This document shows positions 8,703 through 16,910 of a stretch of 64,000 nucleotides of DNA, piece by piece; within the stretch, counting starts at the first letter, position 1; every line of letters begins with the position of its first letter. The notes under the pieces were generated by a model. That model worked only from the letters and a program-made list of their open reading frames with translations, was not told where the DNA came from and searched no databases. Made by a program: the position numbers and the translations under genes. Source of the stretch: Spirosoma radiotolerans (GTDB lineage: Bacteria; Bacteroidota; Bacteroidia; Cytophagales; Spirosomataceae); NCBI RefSeq assembly GCF_000974425.1, contig NZ_CP010429.1:1984001-2048000 (forward strand). The letters are read 5' to 3'.

Positions 8703-9077
8703 TTACGAATTTATAGGGATAACCTGTGATCGGTGAAGCAGTCCCCAGTCTATCATTGAATCGATCACCGTGGCAATGTCTCGGCCCGATTCGGTTAACC
8801 GGTACTCAATCAAAACAGGCGTCTGATTATACACGATCCGATCTACAATCCCGTTAACTTCTAACTCTTTCAGCTCCTTTGATAACATTCGGGGGGTTAT
8901 TTTTTCGGTACTCGCCAGCAAATCGGTAAACCGATTCACTCCCCGCAGCAACGAAGCAATGATGGGTAGCTTCCACTTCCCATGAATAACGTTTATCGTG
9001 TCGGTCAAAGCCAGGATGTAGCTTTTAGGGCACTTCTGACCATTCTCCACTCCTATATACTCCTTAAACTTGCTCAT
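8703..9077 (-). CDS. HxlR-family winged-helix regulator
   Basis: 124 residues from the ATG at 9077 (MSKFKEY); a longer frame begins at 9107 but its first 10 codons overlap the promoter. Hallmarks of HxlR/DUF24: the Cys-Pro of QKCPKSYILA, the helix DTINVIHGKWKLPIIASLL, the recognition helix ITPRMLSKELKELEVNG and the wing VIEYRLTESG. The conserved Cys lets some members sense quinones, aldehydes or other electrophiles. It is divergently transcribed from an NmrA-type oxidoreductase (9190), the usual HxlR arrangement, so it most likely represses that gene and itself through the shared 112-bp gap. Confidence 0.9.
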   Translation of the reverse strand: MSKFKEYIGVENGQKCPKSYILALTDTINVIHGKWKLPIIASLLRGVNRFTDLLASTEKITPRMLSKELKELEVNGIVDRIVYNQTPVLIEYRLTESGRDIATVIDSMIDWGLLHRSQVIPINS

Positions 9078-9104
9078 AATTAATGACTTAACTACCTCGA
9101 TATA

Positions 9105-9167
9105 CAAAAGTATACTGCTAATTTATACGTATAAACTATATTTAGTATAGTGCCCCCTCTACTTTTG
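9105..9167. promoter_or_regulatory. divergent promoter and operator between HxlR and NmrA genes
   Basis: Two Bacteroidota -7 boxes, TACTTTTG, face outward: 9105-9112 on the minus strand for the regulator and 9160-9167 on the plus strand for the oxidoreductase. Between them lies the perfect palindrome TTATACGTATAA (9123-9134), flanked by further TATAC/GTATA steps. This is the best candidate HxlR operator. The -33 elements are not clear. Confidence 0.55.
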
Positions 9168-9189
9168 CACGGCAATAAATAAATGAAAC

Positions 9190-10074
9190 ATGATTTTAGT
9201 TACAGGCGCAACCGGTCAATTTGGGGCTAAGGCCATTGACCATTTACTACAAAAAGGAGTCAATCCTTCAGATATTGCCGCACTAGTTCGAGACGCAGCC
9301 AAAGCCAAAGGGCTTCAAGAGAAAGGCATTGGTATTCGACTGGGCGATTACGCCGATCACCACTCACTCGTGCAAGCCTTTAAGCACGTAGACAAGTTAT
9401 TACTGGTGTCGAGTAATGACCGTCAGGCTGTCGAAAACAGAACCGCTCATCACATCAATGTGATCAAAGCGGCAAAAGAGGCTAAAGTTAAGCATCTTAT
9501 TTATACCTCGTTCGTCAGAAAACCGGGCTTTAAGCAGTCCGCTATCGCTACCTTTCAACAATCACATGTTGATTCGGAGACCTTTCTTAAGAACAGCGGG
9601 ATGGCTTATACCATTCTTCAAAACGGGATGTATCTGGAAATGATACCTGTTTTTTCTGGCACACAGGTTGCTGAGAAAGGTATCATTTTCTTTCCAGCCG
9701 GTGATGGCAAAACCAGCTATGTCCTGCGTGAAGAACTGGCCGAAGCGGCCGCTCACGTGTTAACGACAGCTGGTCATCTCAACCAGGTATACCCACTAAC
9801 CAATACAACCTCGGCTTCCTTTTATGACATCGCTGGTGAATTAGCTAATGTTTTGGGAAAAGACGTCTCCTACCAATCGCCCTCGGTTAGTGAATTTGAA
9901 TCGACGTTGAAAAGCATGGATATACCTGATTCATACATCGGTATGTTTACGATGTGGGCTTTGGCCTTATCACAAAGCACACTGGATGTAGTCGACCCTA
10001 CTTTGGCGAATTTTTTGGGCCGAAAGCCCACTACAGTCGGGCAGTTTCTTAATCAAGTTTACACCAAAAGCTAA
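9190..10074 (+). CDS. NmrA-like NAD(P)-binding oxidoreductase (atypical SDR)
   Basis: 294 residues. The Rossmann motif G6-A-T-G9-Q-F-G12 follows the first strand (MILVT). Then come an LGDY acidic segment and VKAAKEAKVKHLIYTS-type helix-strand units typical of NmrA/QOR2 atypical short-chain dehydrogenases. The catalytic Tyr-Lys pair of classical SDRs is absent. Family members reduce quinones with NADPH or act as redox-sensing proteins. Its divergent HxlR neighbour suggests induction by an electrophile or quinone. Complete; a hairpin terminator follows at 10158. Substrate unknown. Confidence 0.88.
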   Translation: MILVTGATGQFGAKAIDHLLQKGVNPSDIAALVRDAAKAKGLQEKGIGIRLGDYADHHSLVQAFKHVDKLLLVSSNDRQAVENRTAHHINVIKAAKEAKVKHLIYTSFVRKPGFKQSAIATFQQSHVDSETFLKNSGMAYTILQNGMYLEMIPVFSGTQVAEKGIIFFPAGDGKTSYVLREELAEAAAHVLTTAGHLNQVYPLTNTTSASFYDIAGELANVLGKDVSYQSPSVSEFESTLKSMDIPDSYIGMFTMWALALSQSTLDVVDPTLANFLGRKPTTVGQFLNQVYTKS

Positions 10075-10157
10075 TGGGTGGCCTTATGAGCGATGCTGCC
10101 ATCAGCTTTCATGATGGAGACTAAACAAGCTTGTCCCCAATTAACCGCTCTAAGACA

Positions 10158-10186
10158 AGTGCGATTCGATAATGCCGAATCGCACT
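10158..10186 (+). terminator. terminator hairpin after the NmrA-like gene
   Basis: AGTGCGATTCG (10158-10168) pairs with CGAATCGCACT (10176-10186) around a 7-nt loop, 83 bp after the stop codon. No long T-run follows. Confidence 0.6.
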
Positions 10187-10282
10187 GATGATCCGTGTAT
10201 CAATTTAGATTATAGTGGCAGAGCTGTTCTCACGATATGCCCGTTTACCTTGCAGAAAGACCTTATTAAATTAGCGCTAGAT

Positions 10283-10365
10283 CCTTGAGTAAAGTCACCG
10301 AAAAAAGAGAAGTCAAGCTACATTGTGTAGCTTGACTTCTCTTTTTTCGGTGACTTTACTCAAGG
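10283..10365. repeat. 83-bp perfect palindrome (40-bp arms, 3-nt loop)
   Basis: The left arm begins CCTTGAGTAAAGTCACCG and continues through an A6 run to GTCAAGCTACA. The centre is TTG. The right arm is the exact reverse complement, ending CGGTGACTTTACTCAAGG. All 40 pairs match. It lies between the NmrA-like gene and an IS3 relic. It could be a bidirectional terminator, a recent inverted duplication or a transposon-derived end. Perfect arms this long are normally unstable in bacteria, so either it is recent or it is maintained. Confidence 0.9.
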
Positions 10366-10443
10366 CTGCGTTCTAAGTGCGCCTATACAGAAGGCGAGGT
10401 CAAGCAATTGACGTTTTTCTAAGCAATCCACCAGGTAAGCGGT

Positions 10444-10472
10444 GTCTCAGAAAATGCCCCATTTTTGAGATG
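10444..10472 (+). repeat. copy of the dispersed GTCTC-hairpin element
   Basis: GTCTCAGAAAATGCCCCA then TTTTTGAGAT: flanks GTCTCA/TGAGAT with the AAAATGCcCCA core shared with the copy at 60370. Confidence 0.6.
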
Positions 10473-10506
10473 GAAACCGTGATTGTTTTATTCAATTAAT
10501 ATAAAG

Positions 10507-10720
10507 TAGGCATCGGCCTTTAGGTATGTTCCTACCGGTGAGGGCTGGCTGTACTTAACGACAGTTCTGAATTTAGCGGACCGGAAAGTAGTCGGCTGGG
10601 ATTCGGGTGTATGGTTTGGAGCCCTCTACGGCCAACGCCCGACTGGCGGCTCAGGAGCCGGGTACGGAGCTAAATGTACGGCTATCATTCTAACCGATAC
10701 CCGTGGCAAATCGTAGGTAT
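10507..10720 (+). pseudogene. IS3-family transposase (OrfB) relic
   Basis: Reading from 10525, the plus strand encodes [20 protein letters not shown] followed by KVVGWDSG. This is the characteristic start of the rve/DDE integrase core of IS3-group OrfB proteins ([12 protein letters not shown]). Past about 10610 the homology breaks. A possible HSNR remnant of the later H-S-D-R-G motif is in another frame near 10687. No start, no OrfA and no terminal repeats are seen. Non-functional fragment. Confidence 0.7.
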
Positions 10721-10782
10721 TTGTGTCGTCGGAATCAGATGCCTAACACCAGATAATGCTTAGGTTGACGTAACTGGTTTTT

Positions 10783-11541
10783 TCAAAACAGTTGCCGTCG
10801 GTTGATCAACTCCATCAACGGCTCCCGGTAGCTTTTGCTAAGGGGGATCTGCTGATGACCAATATAGAGAGTGTTGCCTTGCAGGCTGTCGAGATGAGTC
10901 AGGTTGATGAGGTAAGACCGATGGACGCGCACAAACGTATCCGGGGGTAACGACTCGGTCAGACGGCTTAGCGAAAGCAAGGTCAACAGGGTTTCGGTTT
11001 CGGTATGAATCCGAACGTATTCGCCGTACGCTTCGACAAACAGGATGTCGACATAGCGGACTTTCTGGATGCGGTAATCCACTTTCACAAACAAATAATC
11101 CGCACCCGTTTTCGGTGGTACTTCGTCGGCAACGGCCTGGGTATTCAGTGGTGGGTTTCCCATTTTTCGGTAGGCCAGAAAGTCCAGTGCTTTGGTAATC
11201 GCCTGAAAAAACCGCTCGAACGAAATGGGTTTCAGCAGATAATCCGTGACCGACAGTTCATAGCCCTGTAAGGCGTAGTCGGCGTAAGCCGTCGTCAGAA
11301 TCGTCACCGGACCAGGCTGGCGGGTCTGACTGAGCGACTGAAGCAGGCCAATGCCGGTCAGGTCGGGCATCTGAATATCGAGCAGGAGTATATCGACGGG
11401 CTTCTGCTGCATGAACGCCTGGGCTTCCAGCGCACTCGCGCAGATACCGGCCAGTTCCAGGGCGGGGATTTTTCGTACGTAGTCCGTGAGCAGACGTCGG
11501 GCCAGGGATTCGTCATCCACAATCAGGCAAGTGGCAGTCAT
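10783..11541 (-). CDS. LytTR-family response regulator
   Basis: 252 residues. The receiver domain has the acidic pocket (D9, D10), phospho-acceptor D55 in ILLLDIQMPD and the conserved Lys in DYLLKPISF. The C-terminal LytTR domain runs from about residue 145: VRYVDILFVEAYGEYVRIH, then FVRVHRSYLINLTHL and QIPLSKSYREPL. It is the partner of the kinase directly upstream, whose stop overlaps this start by 4 bp. LytTR regulators bind direct repeats upstream of target genes; targets here are unknown. The regulator is intact although its kinase is frameshifted. Confidence 0.93.
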   Translation of the reverse strand: MTATCLIVDDESLARRLLTDYVRKIPALELAGICASALEAQAFMQQKPVDILLLDIQMPDLTGIGLLQSLSQTRQPGPVTILTTAYADYALQGYELSVTDYLLKPISFERFFQAITKALDFLAYRKMGNPPLNTQAVADEVPPKTGADYLFVKVDYRIQKVRYVDILFVEAYGEYVRIHTETETLLTLLSLSRLTESLPPDTFVRVHRSYLINLTHLDSLQGNTLYIGHQQIPLSKSYREPLMELINRRQLF

Positions 11542-12568
11542 GTTAGAGGTAGCATTAAGTGTACCGCAAATCGATCTGGTTGGTCATCAAGCAGCAGCGT
11601 GTGTCGGTCGGGATAAATCAGGGCCAGCCGTTTCCTGACGTTGACCAGACCAATGCCGCCTGGTTCTGTGGATTGGCCAGTCAGGCTTCGTTTCGTATTG
11701 ACGCAATGGAATTGCAACTGGTCATCGGCCCCGGCCTGAACCGCGATGTGGATGTACCCCGATGGGTTCTGGTTGAGGTCGCTGTGTTTAAAACTATTTT
11801 CCAGAAAAACCAGCAGCAACAGGGGAGCAATGCGGTGGTGGGGTGCCACGCCTTCGACGGTCAGTCGAAGATTCTGCGCAAACGTATCGGATTTAAGCTG
11901 TTGCATTGCCACCAGGTTGTTGAGGAAACGGACTTCGTTTTCCAGCGGGGTTTTATCGTCGCGGCATTCGTAGAGCATGTACCGCATCAGCTCCGAAAGC
12001 TTCAGAATCATCGGCGCCGTGCTGGGTTCGTTGAGGTAAGCCAGGGTGTACAGGTTGTTCAGCGTATTGAACAGAAAATGGGGATTGACCTGACTTTTCA
12101 GTCCGGCCAGTTCGCTGCTCAACTGCTCTTTCTCCCGCTCCGTCTGTCGCTGTCGCTGTCGCAGGTGATGGATGGTCAGCGCATAGGTTGTACTGAACAA
12201 AATGACCAGCAGAAACAGGAAGGCCAGCGGGCAAACTGGTAAAGCCGGGGTGAATTACCGGCGAGGAGGTTGGGCGTCGCGATGGCGTAACGGTTGACCG
12301 AGATCGCCAGCAGCGGAACAACGATCAGGATGACCAGCACCAGCAGGCCGTAGCGTCCATAGTGGCCTTTTTCCAGATAGGTCGGGATCAGATAGCGTAC
12401 GTTCAGGAAGGCCACCCCAGCCTGAGCGGCCACCGTTACCGCAGCAATGGCCACCGCAGCCTGATAAGGCATAAAATTCGACAGGAGCCAGGCAAAAAGT
12501 AGCCAGTAAGCCATCCAGAAAAGGCTGGAAATCACCGTTGGGAGTAGCAAGGGAGAACGGTCTGTCAC
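11538..12568 (-). pseudogene. LytS/YehU-type sensor histidine kinase, frameshifted
   Basis: The gene is split over two frames. From a probable GTG start at 12568, the first frame encodes membrane helices SLFWMAYWLLFAWLLSNFM, AAVAIAAVTVAAQAGVAFL and LVLVILIVVPLLAISV. Between about 12245 and 12225 the reading must move to the frame ending at 11538, which continues the last membrane helix (AFLFLLVILFSTTYALTI). Next come a coiled linker, the His_kinase box VNPHFLFNTLNNLYTLA and the ATPase part ending GIGLVNVRKRLALIY. The combined length, about 343 codons, is normal for the family. It is either a single-base frameshift or a base-calling error; the intact partner regulator favours checking the reads. 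Confidence 0.75.
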
Positions 12569-12809
12569 AAGGCAGATGGTACATTGATTGGGGAGCGAGA
12601 GTACGCAAAAGAGAGCTATCTGCCAAATATATCCCACCGATGCCTGGCTGGCTCCGCTCAGTGGCAGGTTTTGTCGGCTGAACGGCCTTCGTGGGTCAGG
12701 ATGACGACTTGGGCGGCTAATTGCCCCATCTGGTTGAGTTTTTTTCGGGATCGGGCTAACCTCCCCGACCTTCGAGCCATCGATGATAACCCAAACCGGA
12801 TAAAATTCC

Positions 12810-13877
12810 ATGAAACCATTCGCTAACTACCTGTTGCCGATTAGTTTGCTCGCCATGACGTTGGCGGGAATCGCCTGTCGGCAGGACACCACTGCCACAC
12901 CCCAAACAGAGCCTCAGCCTGTGGAACCACTCGCGGGCCCTATTCAACGCCCGACGAGTGGCTACGGTAAAGATGGCTCCTTTACAGTGGCTCAGTATTC
13001 GTTTGTCAGTCCGACCTACGCTGGGAAAAGCGTAACCGTCTTTTATCCGAAGGAGGTTTCGGGGCCTCGGCCTACGCTTTTTTATTCCCATCCCTACGGG
13101 GGCGAATCGGTGGATTACAACCTGGGCCTGTATCGGTTCATCGCCAGTAAAGGCTATGTCGTTGTATTTGCACCCTATCCGACCCTGGGCGTTACCATCG
13201 ATGAACGGTATAGCACACTGTGGCAGAGTTTTACCAAAGCGGTGAGTAACTATCCCCAGCTCATCGACACCACGAAGGTGGGTTTTGTGGGGCATTCGTT
13301 TGGTGGGGCCGCAAGTTTTGCGCTGGCTCATCGGGCTTTTTTGGAGAAAGGATGGGGCGAAAAAGGCCGGTTGATTTTTGCCATGGCGCAATGGTACGCG
13401 TATCAGCTCAGTCCGGCCGATTTGCAGTCGTTTCCGGCAAACACGAAGCTGATCACGCAGGTTTATGACGACGACGACACCAACGATCATCGAATGGCCA
13501 TCGACGTCTTCAAAACGATCAACATTCCCAATGCCGAGAAGGATTTTGTGCTGATCCGAACGAGCGAGCTGCCGACATACACCTACGTTGCCAACCACGT
13601 TTTGCCCAATACGCGGTCGGCCTACGATGCATATGACTACTATGGTGTGTATCGGTTGCTGGATGCCCTGATGGATTACAGCTTCAACGGCAACGCAGCC
13701 GCGAAAAATACCGCCCTGGGGAACGGTTCGGCCGAGCAGGTGACCATGCCCAGTTACAACGGTCAGGTGCTAAAGCCGCTGGAAGTTACGGATAATCCAG
13801 TTTCACAATATTCACAGAGTCGTTATGAGTTCCCCTGCACGGCGTCGGCGAATCCGCGCAGCGCGTTCTGTCCGTAA
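12810..13877 (+). CDS. alpha/beta-hydrolase lipoprotein, chlorophyllase/PET-hydrolase-like
   Basis: 355 residues. Signal peptide with lipobox GIAC (lipid Cys23). The hydrolase fold is clear: strands with FYSHPYGGES (oxyanion region), nucleophile elbow G161-H-S163-F-G-G and a late histidine in NHVLPN. The resemblance is to the dienelactone/chlorophyllase-like esterase group that cleaves esters on the cell surface or in the periplasm. The start codon lies head-to-head with the frameshifted kinase region (242-bp gap to its GTG). Downstream is the large inverted repeat terminator at 13914. Complete; substrate unknown. Confidence 0.85.
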   Translation: MKPFANYLLPISLLAMTLAGIACRQDTTATPQTEPQPVEPLAGPIQRPTSGYGKDGSFTVAQYSFVSPTYAGKSVTVFYPKEVSGPRPTLFYSHPYGGESVDYNLGLYRFIASKGYVVVFAPYPTLGVTIDERYSTLWQSFTKAVSNYPQLIDTTKVGFVGHSFGGAASFALAHRAFLEKGWGEKGRLIFAMAQWYAYQLSPADLQSFPANTKLITQVYDDDDTNDHRMAIDVFKTINIPNAEKDFVLIRTSELPTYTYVANHVLPNTRSAYDAYDYYGVYRLLDALMDYSFNGNAAAKNTALGNGSAEQVTMPSYNGQVLKPLEVTDNPVSQYSQSRYEFPCTASANPRSAFCP

Positions 13878-13913
13878 TAAGAGTCAGCACGCTGGAATCT
13901 TGATGTAGATAAA

Positions 13914-13982
13914 TTTTCTTTCGACAGGATTGACAGGGTTTGTTGTATGTAGTTGAAAATCCTGTAAATCCTGTCAAGAAAA
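13914..13982 (+). terminator. hairpin with GACAGGATT-type repeats
   Basis: TTTTCTTTCGACAGGATTGA... pairs with ...AATCCTGTCAAGAAAA across a 20-nt loop region, 36 bp after the hydrolase stop. The arms contain the ATCCTGT/GACAGGAT repeat that is frequent in Bacteroidota gaps. Likely a terminator that also insulates the operon at 14104. Confidence 0.65.
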
Positions 13983-14103
13983 CCAAATCAACTGGCATTC
14001 CCCTCTGTTCAGTTCGCCCGCCAATCTGTTCAATTCACTCCAAAATCTCCCATTCGCCGGGCCGGCATGGGTCATGTTTGCATCCATCGAAACCAATCGT
14101 ATC

Positions 14104-14469
14104 ATGCAAACAATCAGTTCCCTTCTGGCAGGATTTCTCCTGAGCCTGCACCTGCTGACCCAATCGGGCAGCGATCCACTTACGGGTAAATGGACTAGCG
14201 ACGACAAAAGCCGGGTGATCGAATTTGTCAAAAATGGCAACGCCTACGACGCCCTGATTCGGGAAGCCGATGATAAAACGCTGGTCGGACAGAAACAAAT
14301 CGCCGGGCTGATCACCAAGGATGGCAAGTCGTTTAAAAATGGCACGTTGTTCCTGATCAAGAAAGGCAAATCGGCCAAATGCTCGGCCCGGCTCCTGGAT
14401 GGGCATACGCTTGAAATTACCGGCTCGGTGGGCCTCCTCTCGAAGTCACAAACCTGGACCAAGTTGTAA
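14104..14469 (+). CDS. DUF2147 family secreted protein
   Basis: 121 residues from the ATG at 14104 (MQTISSLLAGFLLSLHLLTQ, a signal peptide). The upstream ATG at 14074 adds ten residues that break the signal, so it is not preferred. The mature part fits DUF2147: DPLTGKWTSDDKSRVIEF, then YDALIREADDKTLVGQ, KNGTLFLIKKGKSAKCSARL and a final strand. DUF2147 proteins are small secreted beta-sandwich proteins of unknown role. The gene ends 3 bp before the TolC-type gene and is probably the first member of the export operon 14104-21491. Confidence 0.8.
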   Translation: MQTISSLLAGFLLSLHLLTQSGSDPLTGKWTSDDKSRVIEFVKNGNAYDALIREADDKTLVGQKQIAGLITKDGKSFKNGTLFLIKKGKSAKCSARLLDGHTLEITGSVGLLSKSQTWTKL

Positions 14470-14472
14470 GCC

Positions 14473-15816
14473 ATGCGTTCAGATCACTCATTCACCGGCA
14501 ATCTCCTACTGGCTTTGCTCTGGCTACTGGTCCCGTCGATGGCGGTGGCCCAGAAGCAGTTCGGTTCTTTGCAGGAGGTGTTCCGATATGCCGATCAGCA
14601 CGCCCTGCCCCTGCAAACGTCGCGGCTTCAGGAGCAGATCAGCCGTTCAGCAGAAAAGCAGGCGAAAGCGTATCGCCTGCCGACCATCAGCGGCAGCGGT
14701 GCGTTTACCGACAACCTCACGCTTCAACCCACGCTGGTTCCCGAGAAACTGACGAATCCTTCCGCTCCTGATAACCGCTATCGTGAACTGACGTTTGGCA
14801 AGCCGTTTATCTATACGACGGGCATTCAGGCCCAATGGGACATGCTGAATTTTCAGAAATGGTTTGCCTATAAAACGGCCAGCGTACAGACCCACGTAGC
14901 CGCCGTACAGACGGCCCAAACCCGCTACGCGATGTACAATCAGCTGGCCAGTACGTACTACGCCCTGTTGCTGAGTCAGGAAATCGACACCATTTATGCC
15001 CGAAATCTGGCAACCACATCGGCCATTGCCCAGCACGTAGCCGACAAATATGCCCAGGGATTGGTAAGCGAAGAACAGCGGAACCGCGCTATGATCCAGC
15101 AGCTACAGGCTGAACGTACCCTCGCCGACATCCGAACCCAGTATCGACAGTTGGCCTACGATCTTCAGAATCAACTGAATACTACAGATAGCCTTACCCT
15201 GACCGAGACCTGGCAGCAACCTGCCGAATCGGCGTCGCCCGTGTCGTTTGCCCCTACGCATCCGGCCATTCTGCTTCAGCAATCGATGCTTCAACTGGCA
15301 ACAGCTCAGTTATCTCAAAGTAAATCGCTGCTGTATCCGTCCCTGTCGGTGGGGTATCAGTACAATTATTCTTGGGCCACCGGCGGGTTTATGGATTTCG
15401 CCAACGCCAACCAGCTACCCCAGCAATTCCTGAGTGTGCGGCTGAACGTACCGATCTTCACGGGTTTTGCCACGCGAGAGAAAATCAGCCAGTCGGAACT
15501 GAGTATCAAAGCCCAGCAACTGCAACTGACCCAGGCCCGGAATCAGGTTCTTCAGGAAGACCAAACACTACTGCTCCAGTACGGCCAGAACAGGGGGCAA
15601 CTACAAAAAGCCCGGCAGATTCTGACCTTGCAGGAACAGAACGACCGCCACGTACAGAACCGCTACGACGGAGGCATTATCAGTCTGGACGAGCGGCTCG
15701 ATAAGCTCAATGACCTCTTCAAAGCCCAGAACGATTACGTCCAGAGTCTGAGCAATTACAGTGTATCTCAATACAAAATCTTCATCCGTCAACTCGACTT
15801 TCAGCATGGTCAGTAA
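14473..15816 (+). CDS. TolC-family outer membrane efflux protein
   Basis: 447 residues. Signal peptide to about residue 26 (VPSMAVAQ). The long alternating coiled-coil helices rich in Gln/Ala (for example QLQAERTLADIRTQYRQLAY and ELSIKAQQLQLTQARNQVLQ), separated by two beta-barrel segments (including LSVGYQYNYSW), mark the outer membrane factor fold. It forms the trimeric outer membrane exit duct of tripartite export systems. The HlyD-type gene starts 11 bp before its stop, so the two are translationally coupled. It is the outer component of the system completed by the permease and ATPase downstream. Confidence 0.92.
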   Translation: MRSDHSFTGNLLLALLWLLVPSMAVAQKQFGSLQEVFRYADQHALPLQTSRLQEQISRSAEKQAKAYRLPTISGSGAFTDNLTLQPTLVPEKLTNPSAPDNRYRELTFGKPFIYTTGIQAQWDMLNFQKWFAYKTASVQTHVAAVQTAQTRYAMYNQLASTYYALLLSQEIDTIYARNLATTSAIAQHVADKYAQGLVSEEQRNRAMIQQLQAERTLADIRTQYRQLAYDLQNQLNTTDSLTLTETWQQPAESASPVSFAPTHPAILLQQSMLQLATAQLSQSKSLLYPSLSVGYQYNYSWATGGFMDFANANQLPQQFLSVRLNVPIFTGFATREKISQSELSIKAQQLQLTQARNQVLQEDQTLLLQYGQNRGQLQKARQILTLQEQNDRHVQNRYDGGIISLDERLDKLNDLFKAQNDYVQSLSNYSVSQYKIFIRQLDFQHGQ

Positions 15817-16906
15817 TCATTCATTCCGCCAATATGCCAGCCTGGCTATGTGCCTTTGGGTGCTGGCTTCCTGCCATACCCCGGAGAAAACATCACCCCA
15901 GCGAAAAACAATCGAAGAAGCGGTCTTTGCCAGTGGACATATGGAACAGGAAAACGAATACGTCGTGGCGGCCAACGTGGATGGTACGCTCCAGCAGCTT
16001 TCGATTAGCGAAGGCGATCCGGTTCTGGCGGAAGCGGTGCTGGCCCACCTCAAAAGCGACGTTCCGACCAACCAGCTCACCGAAGCCAAACTCATTTATA
16101 CGGATGCTGCTCGCAATGCCTCGACCCAATCCCCACAACTTAGCCAGCTCCGTGTGCAGATCGATCAGGCCAACGCCCAGCTTGAGCAGGATCGGACGAA
16201 CTGGCAGCGATATAAGACCCTGCGCGCCAGCAATTCGGTGTCGCAACTGGATATGGAAAAGGCCGAGTTGCAGTATAAAGCGTCGGCCAGTGCGTTGGAC
16301 GTACTGAAAAAAAACTATCAGGAACTGGAACGTTCGCTCAAACTCCAGGCCGCCACCAGCCGCACGCAGGTCAACTCGCAACAGTCGCTACTGGCTGATT
16401 ATCAACTAAAAGCCACCCGGCCCGGACAGGTGCTGACCGTTTACAAGAAAGAAGGCGAGCTGGTTCGTAAGGGGGAAGTCATTGCCCGGATTGGTAGCGG
16501 AACCCGCGTACTGAAACTGTTTGTGGCGGAAGAAGACATCGCGAAAATCAAACTCGGCCAGTCGGCCAGCGTGCAGCTGAACACATACCCCGATACGGTT
16601 TTCAAGGCTCGTCTGTCGAAAATATACCCGGCTTTTGATGAAAGTCAGCAATCCTACGTCGTCGAAGCCCAGTTACTTCAGCCGCCTGCGGTGCTGTTTT
16701 CGGGCACTCAGTTACAGGCCAATGTCGTCACCGGCACCCGCAACAACGTACTGGTTATTCCGGCCCCTTACCTGAGCAAAGGCAAATACGTCACCCTTGA
16801 ATCGGGCGATGAGAAAGCCATCGTTACAGGCTACAAAAGCAAAGACTGGGTGGAAGTTCGCTCGGGCATTTCGGACAAAGACGTCATTCTTCGCACCAAT
16901 GAGTAA
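15806..16906 (+). CDS. HlyD/RND-type membrane fusion lipoprotein
   Basis: 366 residues from the ATG at 15806; the frame is open to 15761, but the signal peptide begins at this Met and its lipobox is VLASC. The order is: lipoyl half-motif (VDGTLQQLSISEGDPV), helical hairpin (LSQLRVQIDQANAQLEQ to QELERSLKLQAA), second lipoyl half (TRPGQVLTVYKKEGELVRKG), then the beta-barrel domain (VAEEDIAKIKLGQSASVQL). It bridges the TolC-type duct and the MacB-like permease in the periplasm. Overlaps the TolC gene by 11 bp and ends just before the permease. Confidence 0.92.
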   Translation: MVSNHSFRQYASLAMCLWVLASCHTPEKTSPQRKTIEEAVFASGHMEQENEYVVAANVDGTLQQLSISEGDPVLAEAVLAHLKSDVPTNQLTEAKLIYTDAARNASTQSPQLSQLRVQIDQANAQLEQDRTNWQRYKTLRASNSVSQLDMEKAELQYKASASALDVLKKNYQELERSLKLQAATSRTQVNSQQSLLADYQLKATRPGQVLTVYKKEGELVRKGEVIARIGSGTRVLKLFVAEEDIAKIKLGQSASVQLNTYPDTVFKARLSKIYPAFDESQQSYVVEAQLLQPPAVLFSGTQLQANVVTGTRNNVLVIPAPYLSKGKYVTLESGDEKAIVTGYKSKDWVEVRSGISDKDVILRTNE

Positions 16907-16910
16907 GGCC

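Noticed and set aside
12756..13598. 280-codon minus-strand frame
   Set aside because: Antisense to the hydrolase lipoprotein gene; its length is a by-product of codon bias in that gene.
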